From Paenibacillus sp. FSL R5-0490 (GTDB lineage: Bacteria > Bacillota > Bacilli > Bacillales > Cytobacillaceae), in the NCBI RefSeq assembly GCF_001956215.1, contig NZ_MRTQ01000025.1:1-64000 (forward strand): DNA of 64,000 nucleotides. Direction: 5' to 3'. A program made the position numbers and the translations under genes. The notes beneath the pieces were generated by a model. It had not been told where the DNA came from. It searched no databases and saw nothing but the letters and a program-made list of their open reading frames with translations. Below, piece after piece: positions 1-7,703 of this stretch. Numbering within the stretch: the stretch's first letter is position 1; every line of letters begins with the position of its first letter.

Positions 1-37
1 GGCTTATGACCTCGAGCCCCTAGGAGCCGCAGCTAGA
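1..37 (-). repeat. fragment of dispersed Bacillaceae TCTAGCT repeat
   Basis: Read on the minus strand this edge begins TCTAGCT and ends CTCGAGGTCATAAGCC. It aligns with the start of the repeat at 8963-9084 (TCTAGCT, then CTCGAGGTCACAAGCC). Only this arm is inside the window. It abuts the structured TTTAT element at about position 38. Confidence 0.6.
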
Positions 38-122
38 TCGGGCAGTTTGACCCCCACTTATCCTCCTTTGATTCCTCTGAGTCTTGAAGTGGGGGGCTTA
101 CTGCCCGTTAGACTGCGATAAA
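38..122 (-). repeat. TTTAT-flanked structured element, copy A (truncated)
   Basis: On the minus strand it runs from TTTAT (118-122) through CGCAGTCTAACGGGCAG to ACTGCCCG. It matches the left half of the copies at 42756 and 62134. The outer helix CGGGCAGT/ACTGCCCG and an inner helix CCCCCACTT/AAGTGGGGG are both perfect, around the same 27-nt loop found in the other copies, which carries AAAGGAGG. The right-hand hairpin of the other copies is missing and is replaced by the TCTAGCT repeat fragment. Confidence 0.7.
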
Positions 123-123
123 G

Positions 124-152
124 AAAACGGGCTGATTTTTTCAGCCCGTTTT
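124..152 (-). terminator. intrinsic terminator of cls
   Basis: AAACGGGCTGA and TCAGCCCGTTT form an 11-bp stem with a T-rich loop directly after the cls stop codon. Tails rich in T or A lie on both sides, so it may act in both directions. Confidence 0.8.
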
Positions 153-1599
153 ATAATATTGGCGAAAGCAGCCTTGAAATGGATTCTTTCAACTTTATTT
201 TCAAGGACCTATTTCTGTAATCTCCTGCAGACAGGTTTGTTGAAAGCTGGACATCTTCCTTAAAGCTCTCAGTCAGTTCTTTTGAAACATCCTGATCGTA
301 AATAAAAGCATTTACCTCAAAATTGAGCCTGAAGCTTCTAACGTCTATATTTGCAGTTCCTACCGATGATACTTTTTCATCCACAATCAGGGTTTTTGCA
401 TGTATGAAGCCATTTTCGTATATATAGATATTTGCATTTACTTTTAGCATTTCCCCAATATAGGAGTAAGTGGCCCAATAAACAAACATGTGGTCAGGTT
501 TATTCGGAATCATAATATTTACTTCCACCCCTGACAATGCAGCTATTTTCAAAGCATCCAGAAGGCTTGCATCAGGAATGAAATATGGGGTTTGGATATA
601 TATGGACTTACGTGCAGATGAAATCATTTTAATATAACCATTTTTAATTTGTTCCCATTCAGAATCCGGACCGCTTGTAACAATCTGCATCCCTACACTA
701 TCCTGAGACCCGCACAGCGGAAAAAACTCAGGAGCATAGAAAATGTCATGGCGGTGGGAAGCCTGGTTCCAGTCCAGGATAAAGCGGGTCTGCAGAGAAT
801 GGACAGCACTTCCTCTAATTCTTAGATGGGTATCACGCCAATACCCGAACTTTGGATTCAGCCCGAGATATTCATCCCCGACATTGAAACCGCCAACATA
901 CCCAATCCGTCCGTCAATGATGGCAATTTTCCGGTGGTTCCGGTAATTGATTCTTAAATTGATAAAATGCAGCCGCGAAGGGAAAAAGGCCTCAATTTCT
1001 CCCCCTGCAGCAATCAGCTCTTTAAATGCCCTTTTATGCAGGCTCCTTGAGCCAAGTTCATCATAGAGAAGCCTGACTTTAACACCTTCCCTGGCTTTTT
1101 CCGTTAAGAGAGTGATTAAGCTTTTCCCAAGATTGTCTCTCTTGAAGATATAATATTGCAGGTGGATATGATCGGTTGCACTTTTTATATCCTCTACAAG
1201 CGAATTGAACTTATCTTTCCCATCTGTAAAAATTCTGACCTCGTTATCCTGGGTCAATACCGCATCATTGTTGACAAGGTGCATATAGATGAGGTCTTTG
1301 GAGTTTTCAATGACTTCATTGCGAAAATGGAAATCCTTTTCCTTAATTCCTCTGATTTGGTTGTTCAGCAGTTCATCAATTCCAATTTTTTTGCGGTCTT
1401 CCCACTGGAACATCTTTCTTCGGGTTAAATTCTGTCCAAAAAAGAGGTACATGAAAAAACCAAGAAGAGGAAGAAAGAACAAAACCATGAGCCATGCCCA
1501 AGTGGCACCTGCATCCCTTCGTTCCAGAAAGATAACAAATACAGCCAGAATAATATTTAAAACTAGAAATACTGTAAGCATCATGGAGTATATATCCAT
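151..1599 (-). CDS. cls: cardiolipin synthase
   Basis: Membrane enzyme of the phospholipase D superfamily that joins two phosphatidylglycerol molecules into cardiolipin and glycerol. The 482 residues match the usual bacterial ClsA length. Two N-terminal transmembrane segments (about 5-26 and 33-54) precede two HKD catalytic motifs, HRKIAIIDG from residue 222 and HAKTLIVD from residue 400. The start has a good upstream GAGAGGA site. The gene is single, closed by a strong terminator, and sits next to repeat DNA at the window edge. The family call is secure; the choice among the several cls paralogues of Bacillus (clsA, ywiE, ywjE) is not. Confidence 0.93.
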   Translation of the reverse strand: MDIYSMMLTVFLVLNIILAVFVIFLERRDAGATWAWLMVLFFLPLLGFFMYLFFGQNLTRRKMFQWEDRKKIGIDELLNNQIRGIKEKDFHFRNEVIENSKDLIYMHLVNNDAVLTQDNEVRIFTDGKDKFNSLVEDIKSATDHIHLQYYIFKRDNLGKSLITLLTEKAREGVKVRLLYDELGSRSLHKRAFKELIAAGGEIEAFFPSRLHFINLRINYRNHRKIAIIDGRIGYVGGFNVGDEYLGLNPKFGYWRDTHLRIRGSAVHSLQTRFILDWNQASHRHDIFYAPEFFPLCGSQDSVGMQIVTSGPDSEWEQIKNGYIKMISSARKSIYIQTPYFIPDASLLDALKIAALSGVEVNIMIPNKPDHMFVYWATYSYIGEMLKVNANIYIYENGFIHAKTLIVDEKVSSVGTANIDVRSFRLNFEVNAFIYDQDVSKELTESFKEDVQLSTNLSAGDYRNRSLKIKLKESISRLLSPIL

Positions 1600-1635
1600 C
1601 TTAATGTCCTCTCCACATGTATTTTTCCGTCCATT

Positions 1636-1668
1636 TAAAAAGAAAACCTCCGGCTGTACGGAGGCTGT
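1636..1668 (-). terminator. intrinsic terminator of ytzI
   Basis: On the minus strand CCTCCG and CGGAGG pair around a 6-nt loop and are followed by TTTTCTTTTT. It lies 19 nt after the ytzI stop codon. Confidence 0.75.
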
Positions 1669-1686
1669 TTATATAATAGCGTATGC

Positions 1687-1869
1687 TTACGAACGGTTTT
1701 GGTTATCTTCTTGCTCCTCTGTAGCCTCTTTTTGTTCCTTCTCGCTGTCAGGAAGCGGATCAATCGGGTCTACCGTATGCTTGAATTGGTAAGCCTTTGA
1801 AGTAGTAATGACGCTCAGCAGCAGAACCACAATCACGATAATGATCGATATGACTAATACCGTATACAT
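1687..1869 (-). CDS. ytzI: YtzI-like small membrane protein
   Basis: A 60-residue protein: one N-terminal transmembrane segment (about residues 3-25, MYTVLVISIIIVIVVLLL) followed by a charged tail rich in Glu, Asp and Gln. Size and layout match Bacillus YtzI, which has no known function. An in-frame ATG six codons upstream lies inside the AAAGGGGG ribosome-binding site, so the ATG at 1869 is preferred. It is transcribed alone, away from dps. The name rests on recall of the family and its location. Confidence 0.65.
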   Translation of the reverse strand: MYTVLVISIIIVIVVLLLSVITTSKAYQFKHTVDPIDPLPDSEKEQKEATEEQEDNQNRS

Positions 1870-1946
1870 ATTTCTCCCCCTTTTCACTCAATATTCTACC
1901 ATGAAAGCAGCCCAGTAATGAAAAATTTCGCCATGGTCTTGTACAG

Positions 1947-1971
1947 GTTTTAATCCTCTCAATGTGGGTAT
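1947..1971 (+). promoter_or_regulatory. probable sigma-B promoter of dps
   Basis: GTTTTAA (1947-1953), 12 nt, then GGGTAT (1966-1971) matches the general-stress sigma-B consensus GTTTAA / GGGTAT. It sits 25 nt before the preferred dps start, leaving a very short leader. Known for the family: Bacillus subtilis dps is sigma-B controlled. Confidence 0.65.
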
Positions 1972-1995
1972 TCTATTGTTGGGAGGATGATTATT

Positions 1996-2433
1996 ATGAG
2001 TAAAGAATTAGTAAAAGCTGTTAACCAGCAAGTAGCAAACTGGACAGTCTTATATGTAAAGCTTCACAATTACCATTGGTATATTAAAGGGAAAAACTTT
2101 TTTACCCTTCATGCAAAATTTGAAGAGCTTTATAATGAAGCCAACGTACATGTAGACGAACTGGCTGAGAGAATCCTTGCTCTTGAGGCTAAACCGGTTG
2201 CAACGATGAAGGAAGTTCTGGAGACCAGTTCCCTTAAAGAAGCGACAGGCAAAGAAAACGAAGAACAAATGGTTCAGTCTGTTGTTGACGACTTCGAAAA
2301 AATGGTAGACGAGCTTCAGGAAGCAATCGAACTTGCAGAAGAAGCCAAAGATGAAGGAACAGGCGACATGCTGATTGCTGTAAAGCAAAGCTTGAAAAAA
2401 CATATCTGGATGCTTAAAGCATACCTTGGATAA
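1996..2433 (+). CDS. dps: Dps-family DNA-protecting ferritin
   Basis: Dodecameric mini-ferritin that oxidises and stores iron and shields DNA in stress and stationary phase. The 145 residues keep the intersubunit ferroxidase ligands in family spacing: His27, His39, Asp54 and Glu58, within [13 protein letters not shown] and [11 protein letters not shown]. An ATG at 1987 overlaps the GGGAGGA ribosome-binding site, so the ATG at 1996 is used. The sigma-B-like promoter just upstream fits general-stress induction. It is monocistronic with its own terminator. Confidence 0.93.
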   Translation: MSKELVKAVNQQVANWTVLYVKLHNYHWYIKGKNFFTLHAKFEELYNEANVHVDELAERILALEAKPVATMKEVLETSSLKEATGKENEEQMVQSVVDDFEKMVDELQEAIELAEEAKDEGTGDMLIAVKQSLKKHIWMLKAYLG

Positions 2434-2438
2434 TAAAC

Positions 2439-2470
2439 AAAGACTGGCTGCAAAGCTGGTCTTTTTATTT
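2439..2470 (+). terminator. intrinsic terminator of dps
   Basis: AAGACTGGCT and AGCTGGTCTT form a 10-bp stem with two G-U pairs, followed by TTTTTATTTT. Confidence 0.8.
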
Positions 2471-2481
2471 TATAATAAAAT

Positions 2482-2503
2482 AAAAAAGCGGCTTCACGCC
2501 GCC
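2482..2503 (-). terminator. intrinsic terminator of the DUF6154 gene
   Basis: On the minus strand GCGGC and GCCGC pair around a short loop and are followed by TTTTTTA. It lies 42 nt beyond the stop codon at 2545. Confidence 0.7.
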
Positions 2504-2544
2504 TTCGAGTATGGATCGTTATTCTAAATTCGGATATGTATAGG

Positions 2545-2802
2545 TTAGTGTATGTTCCGGTGGTGAATGATCGGGCTTCTGCGCTGACCGTAATTTTCAC
2601 TGGCAAATTTCCCTTTTAAGCTCTCGATCAAATAAAGCCCCATTAAATCATATAACTCCTGATTATCAAGGTCCTTGATAATATTCAGCAGGTCTTCTCT
2701 GTTCATTTCTTCTAAGAAGGCAAAAGCGAGCATATCGATGTCTTCTTCATCACCAGTCAGCTTATTCCTGTAAAGTTCATATAGTTCATCAATCAGTTTC
2801 AT
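2545..2802 (-). CDS. DUF6154-type small conserved protein
   Basis: An 85-residue, acidic, mostly helical protein starting MKLIDELYELYRNKLTGDEE. It matches my memory of a short Bacillaceae family (DUF6154) of unknown function. No membrane segment, cysteine pair or catalytic motif is visible. A strong AAGGAGG site precedes the ATG. It is a single gene facing dps, and both genes end in terminators in the shared intergenic space. Confidence 0.7.
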   Translation of the reverse strand: MKLIDELYELYRNKLTGDEEDIDMLAFAFLEEMNREDLLNIIKDLDNQELYDLMGLYLIESLKGKFASENYGQRRSPIIHHRNIH

Positions 2803-3081
2803 GATAACACCTCCTTAAAACTCTCCGGTTTTCTATAGTATACTTAATTTAATACCCCTGATGCAGAAAAATATTCACCCCATGACAATTGGAAAAGCTG
2901 ACTTCCAATTTGTTTAACTTAGTATATGTCAGCTTCAGAAGAATGATCGTAATTTTGTATAATTTTATCATAAATGTGGGATACGATAACTATAGAAATG
3001 AAAAATATTGTGATATGTAAAGAAAAACTAACCGGTGTTGAATCTGCGTCACAGCAATGAACAATAAAGGGGCTGACAGGA

Positions 3082-3411
3082 TTGGAAGGAAATAAAAAGA
3101 CATATTATATAACGCTTGGTTCGGGTGAGATATCTCAAAGTGCCACTGGCTCCACCTGGAATTATAAAATTGAGGCAAATGATGATGAAATTATTGCACT
3201 AAGAGAATATTTTGACCAGAACTATTCAACAGAATGGCAAAACTTTTTCAGAGCCCATGTTCCTTATGTTCAATACCATTATGACCGTGAAAACGATGCC
3301 TATGACGAAACAATGAAAAGAATATATGGAATGATATATGATCTTGGGGATGATGAAGCAAGAAAGCATATTGAAAGCATGGGAATCCTGACAGAAGAGG
3401 AACATAAATAA
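3082..3411 (+). CDS. conserved hypothetical protein (TTG start)
   Basis: A 109-residue soluble protein rich in Tyr, Glu and Asp (starts MEGNKKTYYITLGSGEISQS). Related Bacillus proteins are conserved near dps and ytkD; some are labelled hydrolase without evidence, and I see no catalytic motif that would justify that. The start is TTG at 3082 behind GGGGCTGACAGG. It shares a two-way terminator with the convergent lipoprotein gene. The 280 nt before it contain no other gene or clear regulatory site. Confidence 0.75.
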   Translation: MEGNKKTYYITLGSGEISQSATGSTWNYKIEANDDEIIALREYFDQNYSTEWQNFFRAHVPYVQYHYDRENDAYDETMKRIYGMIYDLGDDEARKHIESMGILTEEEHK

Positions 3412-3436
3412 AAAGCTGAGGCGCACCTCAGCTTTT
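3411..3436. terminator. bidirectional terminator
   Basis: AAAAGCTGAGG and CCTCAGCTTTT form an 11-bp stem with a 4-nt loop, filling the gap between the convergent genes ending at 3411 and 3437. The A and T flanks suit termination both ways. Confidence 0.85.
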
Positions 3437-4306
3437 CTACATTTCCATTTCTACAGCTGTATCAAGAACTTCCTGTGGAACGGCAATAGCCTCAACTTTA
3501 TTATAGTTTGAGTATTGTCCGTTCATGTTCTGCTTCATGGAGATTTTCTGGCCTTCAGCCGTGATTTCCATGTCCATAATCATATTCAGCACGCTCGGGT
3601 AAAAAGTTTCTTTATCAATCACAATCTCATATTCCACGCCCTTGATGTTCATGTTTTCAAGCATTTCCCCATTGGCGGCCAATTCAGGCGGGAGTGTTTC
3701 TGCTGCCGTTTCCTTCACGAAATCATTGAATTTTTCTCCATCGGCTTTCAATTTCAGGATATAGCTTTTTGCATCCTGTTCAAAGGTGAAATCGTCCACA
3801 AATTCCTGCAGTTTCTTCAATTCCTCACCAGGATTTGTCTGCTGTCTGGACATTTGAAGCAAATCATCAGACATTTCTTTAGGGAACTTCATCCACTGCT
3901 GTCCGGCAGCATCATAAAGAAACATGCCTTCTTCCGTAAAATAGCTTTCAATATCATAGGATTCTTCTGCTCCTGCCATGGACATAGTCATTTTTTGATA
4001 AAAAGCCATCGGGTCTGTTGTGACATTCATGTCAATGACAGAATCGATATTCATATTTTCCCCTTCAGCACCAGAGCTCATTTCCTGGCTCATATCCATT
4101 TTTACTGAGAAGCTTTTTAGCTCTTCCGAAGCCTCCGTTGATTTCTTTAAAACTTCCTCCAATGTCATTTCAGAAGCTTCTTCTGTTTTTGCTTCTTCCT
4201 TTTCTGTGCCGGCTGCTGATTCATTAACAGGTTTGGCCGTTTCATTGCATGCAGTCAGCATTAAAATCATGAAGAAGCCGGTAAGGATTGCGAGAGATTT
4301 TTTCAA
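3437..4306 (-). CDS. secreted lipoprotein, LolA/LppX-like fold
   Basis: A 289-residue exported lipoprotein. From the TTG at 4306, behind AGAGGAGTG, it has a lysine-rich start, a hydrophobic core and the lipobox LTAC, with lipidated Cys20. After a Glu/Ala-rich linker comes a domain rich in Met and beta strands (about 60-289). It resembles the DUF6612 group of Firmicutes lipoproteins, whose fold is like LolA/LppX; this is recalled similarity, not a search. Its substrate and role are unknown. It is a single gene, ending in a terminator shared with its convergent neighbour. Confidence 0.75.
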   Translation of the reverse strand: MKKSLAILTGFFMILMLTACNETAKPVNESAAGTEKEEAKTEEASEMTLEEVLKKSTEASEELKSFSVKMDMSQEMSSGAEGENMNIDSVIDMNVTTDPMAFYQKMTMSMAGAEESYDIESYFTEEGMFLYDAAGQQWMKFPKEMSDDLLQMSRQQTNPGEELKKLQEFVDDFTFEQDAKSYILKLKADGEKFNDFVKETAAETLPPELAANGEMLENMNIKGVEYEIVIDKETFYPSVLNMIMDMEITAEGQKISMKQNMNGQYSNYNKVEAIAVPQEVLDTAVEMEM

Positions 4307-4470
4307 GATATACACTCCTCTATTTATGTTAGTCACCTAATTTTACGGGAAAAAAAGGAGAAAAGTTTCAAAAATATGTAATTTAATACTTTAGCCCCAG
4401 AAGTTTTTAAAAACTAGATTTACCTTTATAATGGAAACATCAACATTAATTTATTGAGTGAGGGAATAGC

Positions 4471-4938
4471 ATGGAAACCTTTTTGGATGAAAACGGCGGG
4501 AAAGTGCGCTTTTCTTTTAATAAAAGAGCATTCGAAACCGAGCCTGAACATGTTTTGGTCATTTGCCGCTATGGTGATCAATGGCTGCTGACGAATCATA
4601 AAAAAAGGGGATGGGAATTTCCTGGCGGTAAAAGAGAACAGGGTGAGTCTCTGGAAGAGGCAGCCAGAAGAGAAGTATATGAAGAAACCGGAGCAGACTT
4701 ATTTAATCTGAATTTTATTGGTGAATATGAAGTTAACCTGGGCAATGAGCGTTTTGTCAAAGCTATATTTTTCGCAGAGGTGAAAAGCCTCAACAATACA
4801 AATCAATATTTTGAAACAAACGGTCCCATCCTGACAGGGGAAAACCTGCTTGAAGACAGGTGGAGCAGTCAATACAGTTTCATCATGAAGGATAAAGTAG
4901 TTGAAAAGAGCCTCGAAAAAATTTTGAAGAAAAAATAA
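4471..4938 (+). CDS. ytkD: Nudix hydrolase YtkD
   Basis: A 155-residue Nudix hydrolase whose box spans about residues 53-75 (GKREQGESLEEAARREVYEE), with the REVYEE glutamates that bind the metal. Family knowledge: Bacillus YtkD hydrolyses (8-oxo-)dGTP and other nucleoside triphosphates and has been reported as the RNA pyrophosphohydrolase that opens mRNA 5' ends for RNase J. The length matches. A TATAAT hexamer at 4427-4432 is a plausible -10 site. It is convergent with the ytl ABC operon and shares a bidirectional terminator with it. Confidence 0.88.
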   Translation: METFLDENGGKVRFSFNKRAFETEPEHVLVICRYGDQWLLTNHKKRGWEFPGGKREQGESLEEAARREVYEETGADLFNLNFIGEYEVNLGNERFVKAIFFAEVKSLNNTNQYFETNGPILTGENLLEDRWSSQYSFIMKDKVVEKSLEKILKKK

Positions 4939-4966
4939 AAAACGGCATGCGATTTGCCGTTTTTTA
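4938..4966. terminator. bidirectional terminator between ytkD and ytlD
   Basis: AAAACGGCA and TGCCGTTTT form a 9-bp stem with a 7-nt loop and A/T tails on both sides, between convergent stops at 4938 and 4964. Confidence 0.85.
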
Positions 4967-5773
4967 TGAACCATTCTTAATTAGTTTTCTCTCCAGGAGT
5001 TCAACCAGCTGATACATTACTGTTGCGAAAACAGCAATCACAAGCAATGAAAGCATAACAAGGGTGAAGTTAAATACCTGGAATCCGTAGATAATCATGT
5101 ATCCAAGACCTTTTGAGGATACAAGAAATTCACCGACTATTACTCCGACCCAGGATAACCCCACATTCACCTTTAAGGTTGAAATGATGGTCGGAAATGA
5201 AGCGGGCAAAATGGCTTCCCTGAAGGTTTGAAATCGACTTGCCCCAAAGGTTTGAAGCACTTTAATATAATTGGGGTCTACTTCTTTGAAAGATGTATAC
5301 ACGACAATGGTTGTGATGATGATCGAGATAATCGCACCCATTGCAACGATCGAAGTAAAGCTCGGGCCTAAAGCTACGATTAAGATAGGGCCAAGAGCAA
5401 CCTTTGGCATTGAATTCAGGACAACCAAATAGGGATCCGCTATTTTTGAAAGCATGGGTGACCACCAGAGGATGGCTGCCAGAAATGTGCCTAAAAAAGT
5501 GCCTAAAATGAATCCAAATACGGTTTCAGACAAAGTGTAGCCTAAATCCACCATCAAGGTACCATCCTGTATTTTGGTTAAAAACAATCCCCATACTTTA
5601 GAAGGCGCACTGAAAATCAGCGGGTCAATCCATTGCTTTTGGCTTGCCAGCTCCCATCCTGAAAAAAACACGATAAAGATGACAGCCTGATAGAAGCGGA
5701 CCCACTTCTTCTCGCGGTTCAGCGACCGGATATACTTCTGGTGGAGGAATTTAACGTTCTCCTGCGGGCTCAA
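4964..5773 (-). CDS. ytlD: ABC importer permease (SsuC/TauC type)
   Basis: A 269-residue inner-membrane permease with about six transmembrane segments and the coupling motif near ...[18 protein letters not shown]. It partners the ATPase YtlC and binding protein YtlA. The open frame runs upstream to an ATG at 5851, which would overlap ytlC by 101 nt. The TTG at 5773 has AAGGAG ten nt before it, gives the usual family length and overlaps ytlC by only 23 nt, so it is preferred. Last gene of the ytlA-ytlC-ytlD operon. The substrate is unknown; the family moves sulfonates, nitrate or pyrimidine-like compounds. Confidence 0.85.
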   Translation of the reverse strand: MSPQENVKFLHQKYIRSLNREKKWVRFYQAVIFIVFFSGWELASQKQWIDPLIFSAPSKVWGLFLTKIQDGTLMVDLGYTLSETVFGFILGTFLGTFLAAILWWSPMLSKIADPYLVVLNSMPKVALGPILIVALGPSFTSIVAMGAIISIIITTIVVYTSFKEVDPNYIKVLQTFGASRFQTFREAILPASFPTIISTLKVNVGLSWVGVIVGEFLVSSKGLGYMIIYGFQVFNFTLVMLSLLVIAVFATVMYQLVELLERKLIKNGS

Positions 5774-6530
5774 GGGACTCCAGCTCCTTCCATATAGTTT
5801 GAAAAATCGCTGGATATGCTTCATGATTTCTTGCGTTAAAAGGGGTTTCATCTCTTAATTCTTTTGGTATTACAAATGTCTTATGAAGCTGTCCGGGCCT
5901 TGCGGAGAAGAGAAAAACACGATCACTCATGCTGATTGCCTCACCAATATCATGTGTAACCAGTATGGCTGTTTTTCCGAAAGATTTAAGCGTGTCAGAG
6001 ACCAGATCCTCAAGCTTAAGTTTGGTTTGATAATCCAATGCGGAAAAGGGTTCATCAAGCATAAGCAGCTTTGGGCCGGTTGCAAGTGTTCTTACAAGGG
6101 CAACCCGCTGGCGCATTCCCCCTGAAAGCTGTTTCGGAAACTGTGACTCTACACCTTTTAGTCCCATCTCCTGAAGGAGCTTAAGTGCATAAGCTTTTTT
6201 GTCCGGAGTGAGGCTATTCCCGATTTTCAGCCCCAGCAGTATATTTTCTTCAATGTTCTTCCAGGGAAAAAGATAATCCTGCTGAAGCATATAGCCTATT
6301 TCTTTTTCTGCTGTTTCAACCCGCTTTCCTACAAGTGTGACAGTGCCTTCTGTGGGTTCAAACAGGCCTGCTATGATAGAAAGCAATGTTGTCTTACCGC
6401 ATCCGCTTGGACCGAGGAAGGAAACAAATTCTCCTTCCTCCACTTCAAGCGAAACATCGGAGAGGGCCGTGACAGCAGAGGTTTTCGTAAAATAAGTGTG
6501 GTGGACAGCATCAACTTTCAGAAATTCCAT
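5751..6530 (-). CDS. ytlC: ABC importer ATPase (SsuB/TauB type)
   Basis: A 259-residue nucleotide-binding subunit that powers the YtlABCD-type importer at the inner face of the membrane. Walker [10 protein letters not shown] starts at residue 40, the signature LSGGMRQRV at 135, and Walker B LLMLDE at 155, followed by the switch histidine in VTHDI. This closely resembles the nitrate/sulfonate/taurine transporter ATPases. It lies 22 nt after ytlA and overlaps ytlD, which is good evidence for one operon. Confidence 0.9.
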   Translation of the reverse strand: MEFLKVDAVHHTYFTKTSAVTALSDVSLEVEEGEFVSFLGPSGCGKTTLLSIIAGLFEPTEGTVTLVGKRVETAEKEIGYMLQQDYLFPWKNIEENILLGLKIGNSLTPDKKAYALKLLQEMGLKGVESQFPKQLSGGMRQRVALVRTLATGPKLLMLDEPFSALDYQTKLKLEDLVSDTLKSFGKTAILVTHDIGEAISMSDRVFLFSARPGQLHKTFVIPKELRDETPFNARNHEAYPAIFQTIWKELESLEPAGER

Positions 6531-6552
6531 GTCGGCCTCCTCTTTCGTTTAG

Positions 6553-7548
6553 TTATTTCATTACCCCTTCAGCAATCTCTGTGTTGACAAGTGTGCCATG
6601 CTCTAAGCGCTTAGGGAGCTCTCCTGCTTCTTCCATAATGTTCTGCAGGTTATCCCATTCTTCCGTATCCAGTATTGGATCTGTTGCAAAAGATCCCTGG
6701 CTCTTATATCGGTCTACTACCATTTCAATGATTTCAAGCTCAGTGTTGTCAAAATATCCTTGAATAGCTTCTGCCGTTTCTTTCGAGCTATGCTGCTCAA
6801 CCCATTGCTGTGCTTTATAAATCGCTCTTGTGAATTTCTCGACTGTTTCCTTATTTTCATCAATATAGCTTTGTTTCGTCATGAATGTGGTATAAGGTAT
6901 ATGTCCGGATTCGGTTCCAAAGGAAGCAACAATATATCCTTTTCCTTCTTTTTCAAATACACTTGCAGTAGGTTCAAAAAGCTGGACAAATTCACCGGTG
7001 CCGGAAGCGAAAGCCGGAGCAATATTGGCATAATCAATATTTTGGATTAAATCCAAATCCTGGTGCGGGTCAATGCCATGCTTTTTCAATACAAACTCGC
7101 CGGCCATCTGCGGCATGCCGCCTTTACGCTGCCCGAGAAATGTTTTGCCTTCCAGCATATCCCATGAAAAGTTATCGATTTTATTGCGTGAAACCAGGAA
7201 TGTTCCGTCCGTTTGGGTAAGCTGTGCAAAGTTAATGACCGGATCATTGGAGCCCTGTGCCGAAACGTAAATGGAAGTTTCTGAACCTACTAGCGCAATA
7301 TCAGCGCTATCCGACAGGAGCGCGGTCATTGTTTTATCTCCTCCGGCTGTTGTTGTAAGCTCTACTTTAAGTCCTTCCTCTTCAAAGAAGCCTTTCTCAA
7401 GGGCTACATATTGTGGGGCATAGAAGATGGAACGTGTCACTTCAGCAATACGGACGGTTTGCATTTCATCCTTTCCGCAGGCTGCCAAAGGAACGATCAG
7501 TATCACTGCAAGCATAAGCAACATGCTTGTTTTCATCCATTTTTTCAT
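6553..7548 (-). CDS. ytlA: ABC importer substrate-binding lipoprotein (SsuA/NMT1-like)
   Basis: A 331-residue extracytoplasmic binding lipoprotein with a signal peptide and lipobox LAAC (Cys24). The body resembles the SsuA/THI5-like fold, with YAPQYVALEKGFFEEEGL near the N terminus. First gene of the ytlACD operon, with GGGAGG upstream of the ATG. No TPP, SAM or other aptamer was found in the 155 nt before it, so the leader does not reveal the substrate. The symbol follows synteny with Bacillus subtilis. Confidence 0.87.
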   Translation of the reverse strand: MKKWMKTSMLLMLAVILIVPLAACGKDEMQTVRIAEVTRSIFYAPQYVALEKGFFEEEGLKVELTTTAGGDKTMTALLSDSADIALVGSETSIYVSAQGSNDPVINFAQLTQTDGTFLVSRNKIDNFSWDMLEGKTFLGQRKGGMPQMAGEFVLKKHGIDPHQDLDLIQNIDYANIAPAFASGTGEFVQLFEPTASVFEKEGKGYIVASFGTESGHIPYTTFMTKQSYIDENKETVEKFTRAIYKAQQWVEQHSSKETAEAIQGYFDNTELEIIEMVVDRYKSQGSFATDPILDTEEWDNLQNIMEEAGELPKRLEHGTLVNTEIAEGVMK

Positions 7549-7703
7549 AAGTCATAAGACCTCCCTTATGCTAAAAAGTCAGATTAAAAAGCCTAGGATA
7601 TCGTATGAAAATCAAAAAAATGTGTGAATGCCCATGGAAATATTTTTAGAGGAAGGTCTAAAAGCTCAGACTAAAAGGAAGCCTCAAGAGGGAGGATGAG
7701 AAA

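Noticed and set aside
7549-7703. Possible thiamine or SAM riboswitch before the ytlA importer
   Set aside because: The binding protein resembles THI5/SsuA types, so I looked for TPP-box (CTGAGA) and S-box cores; neither is present.
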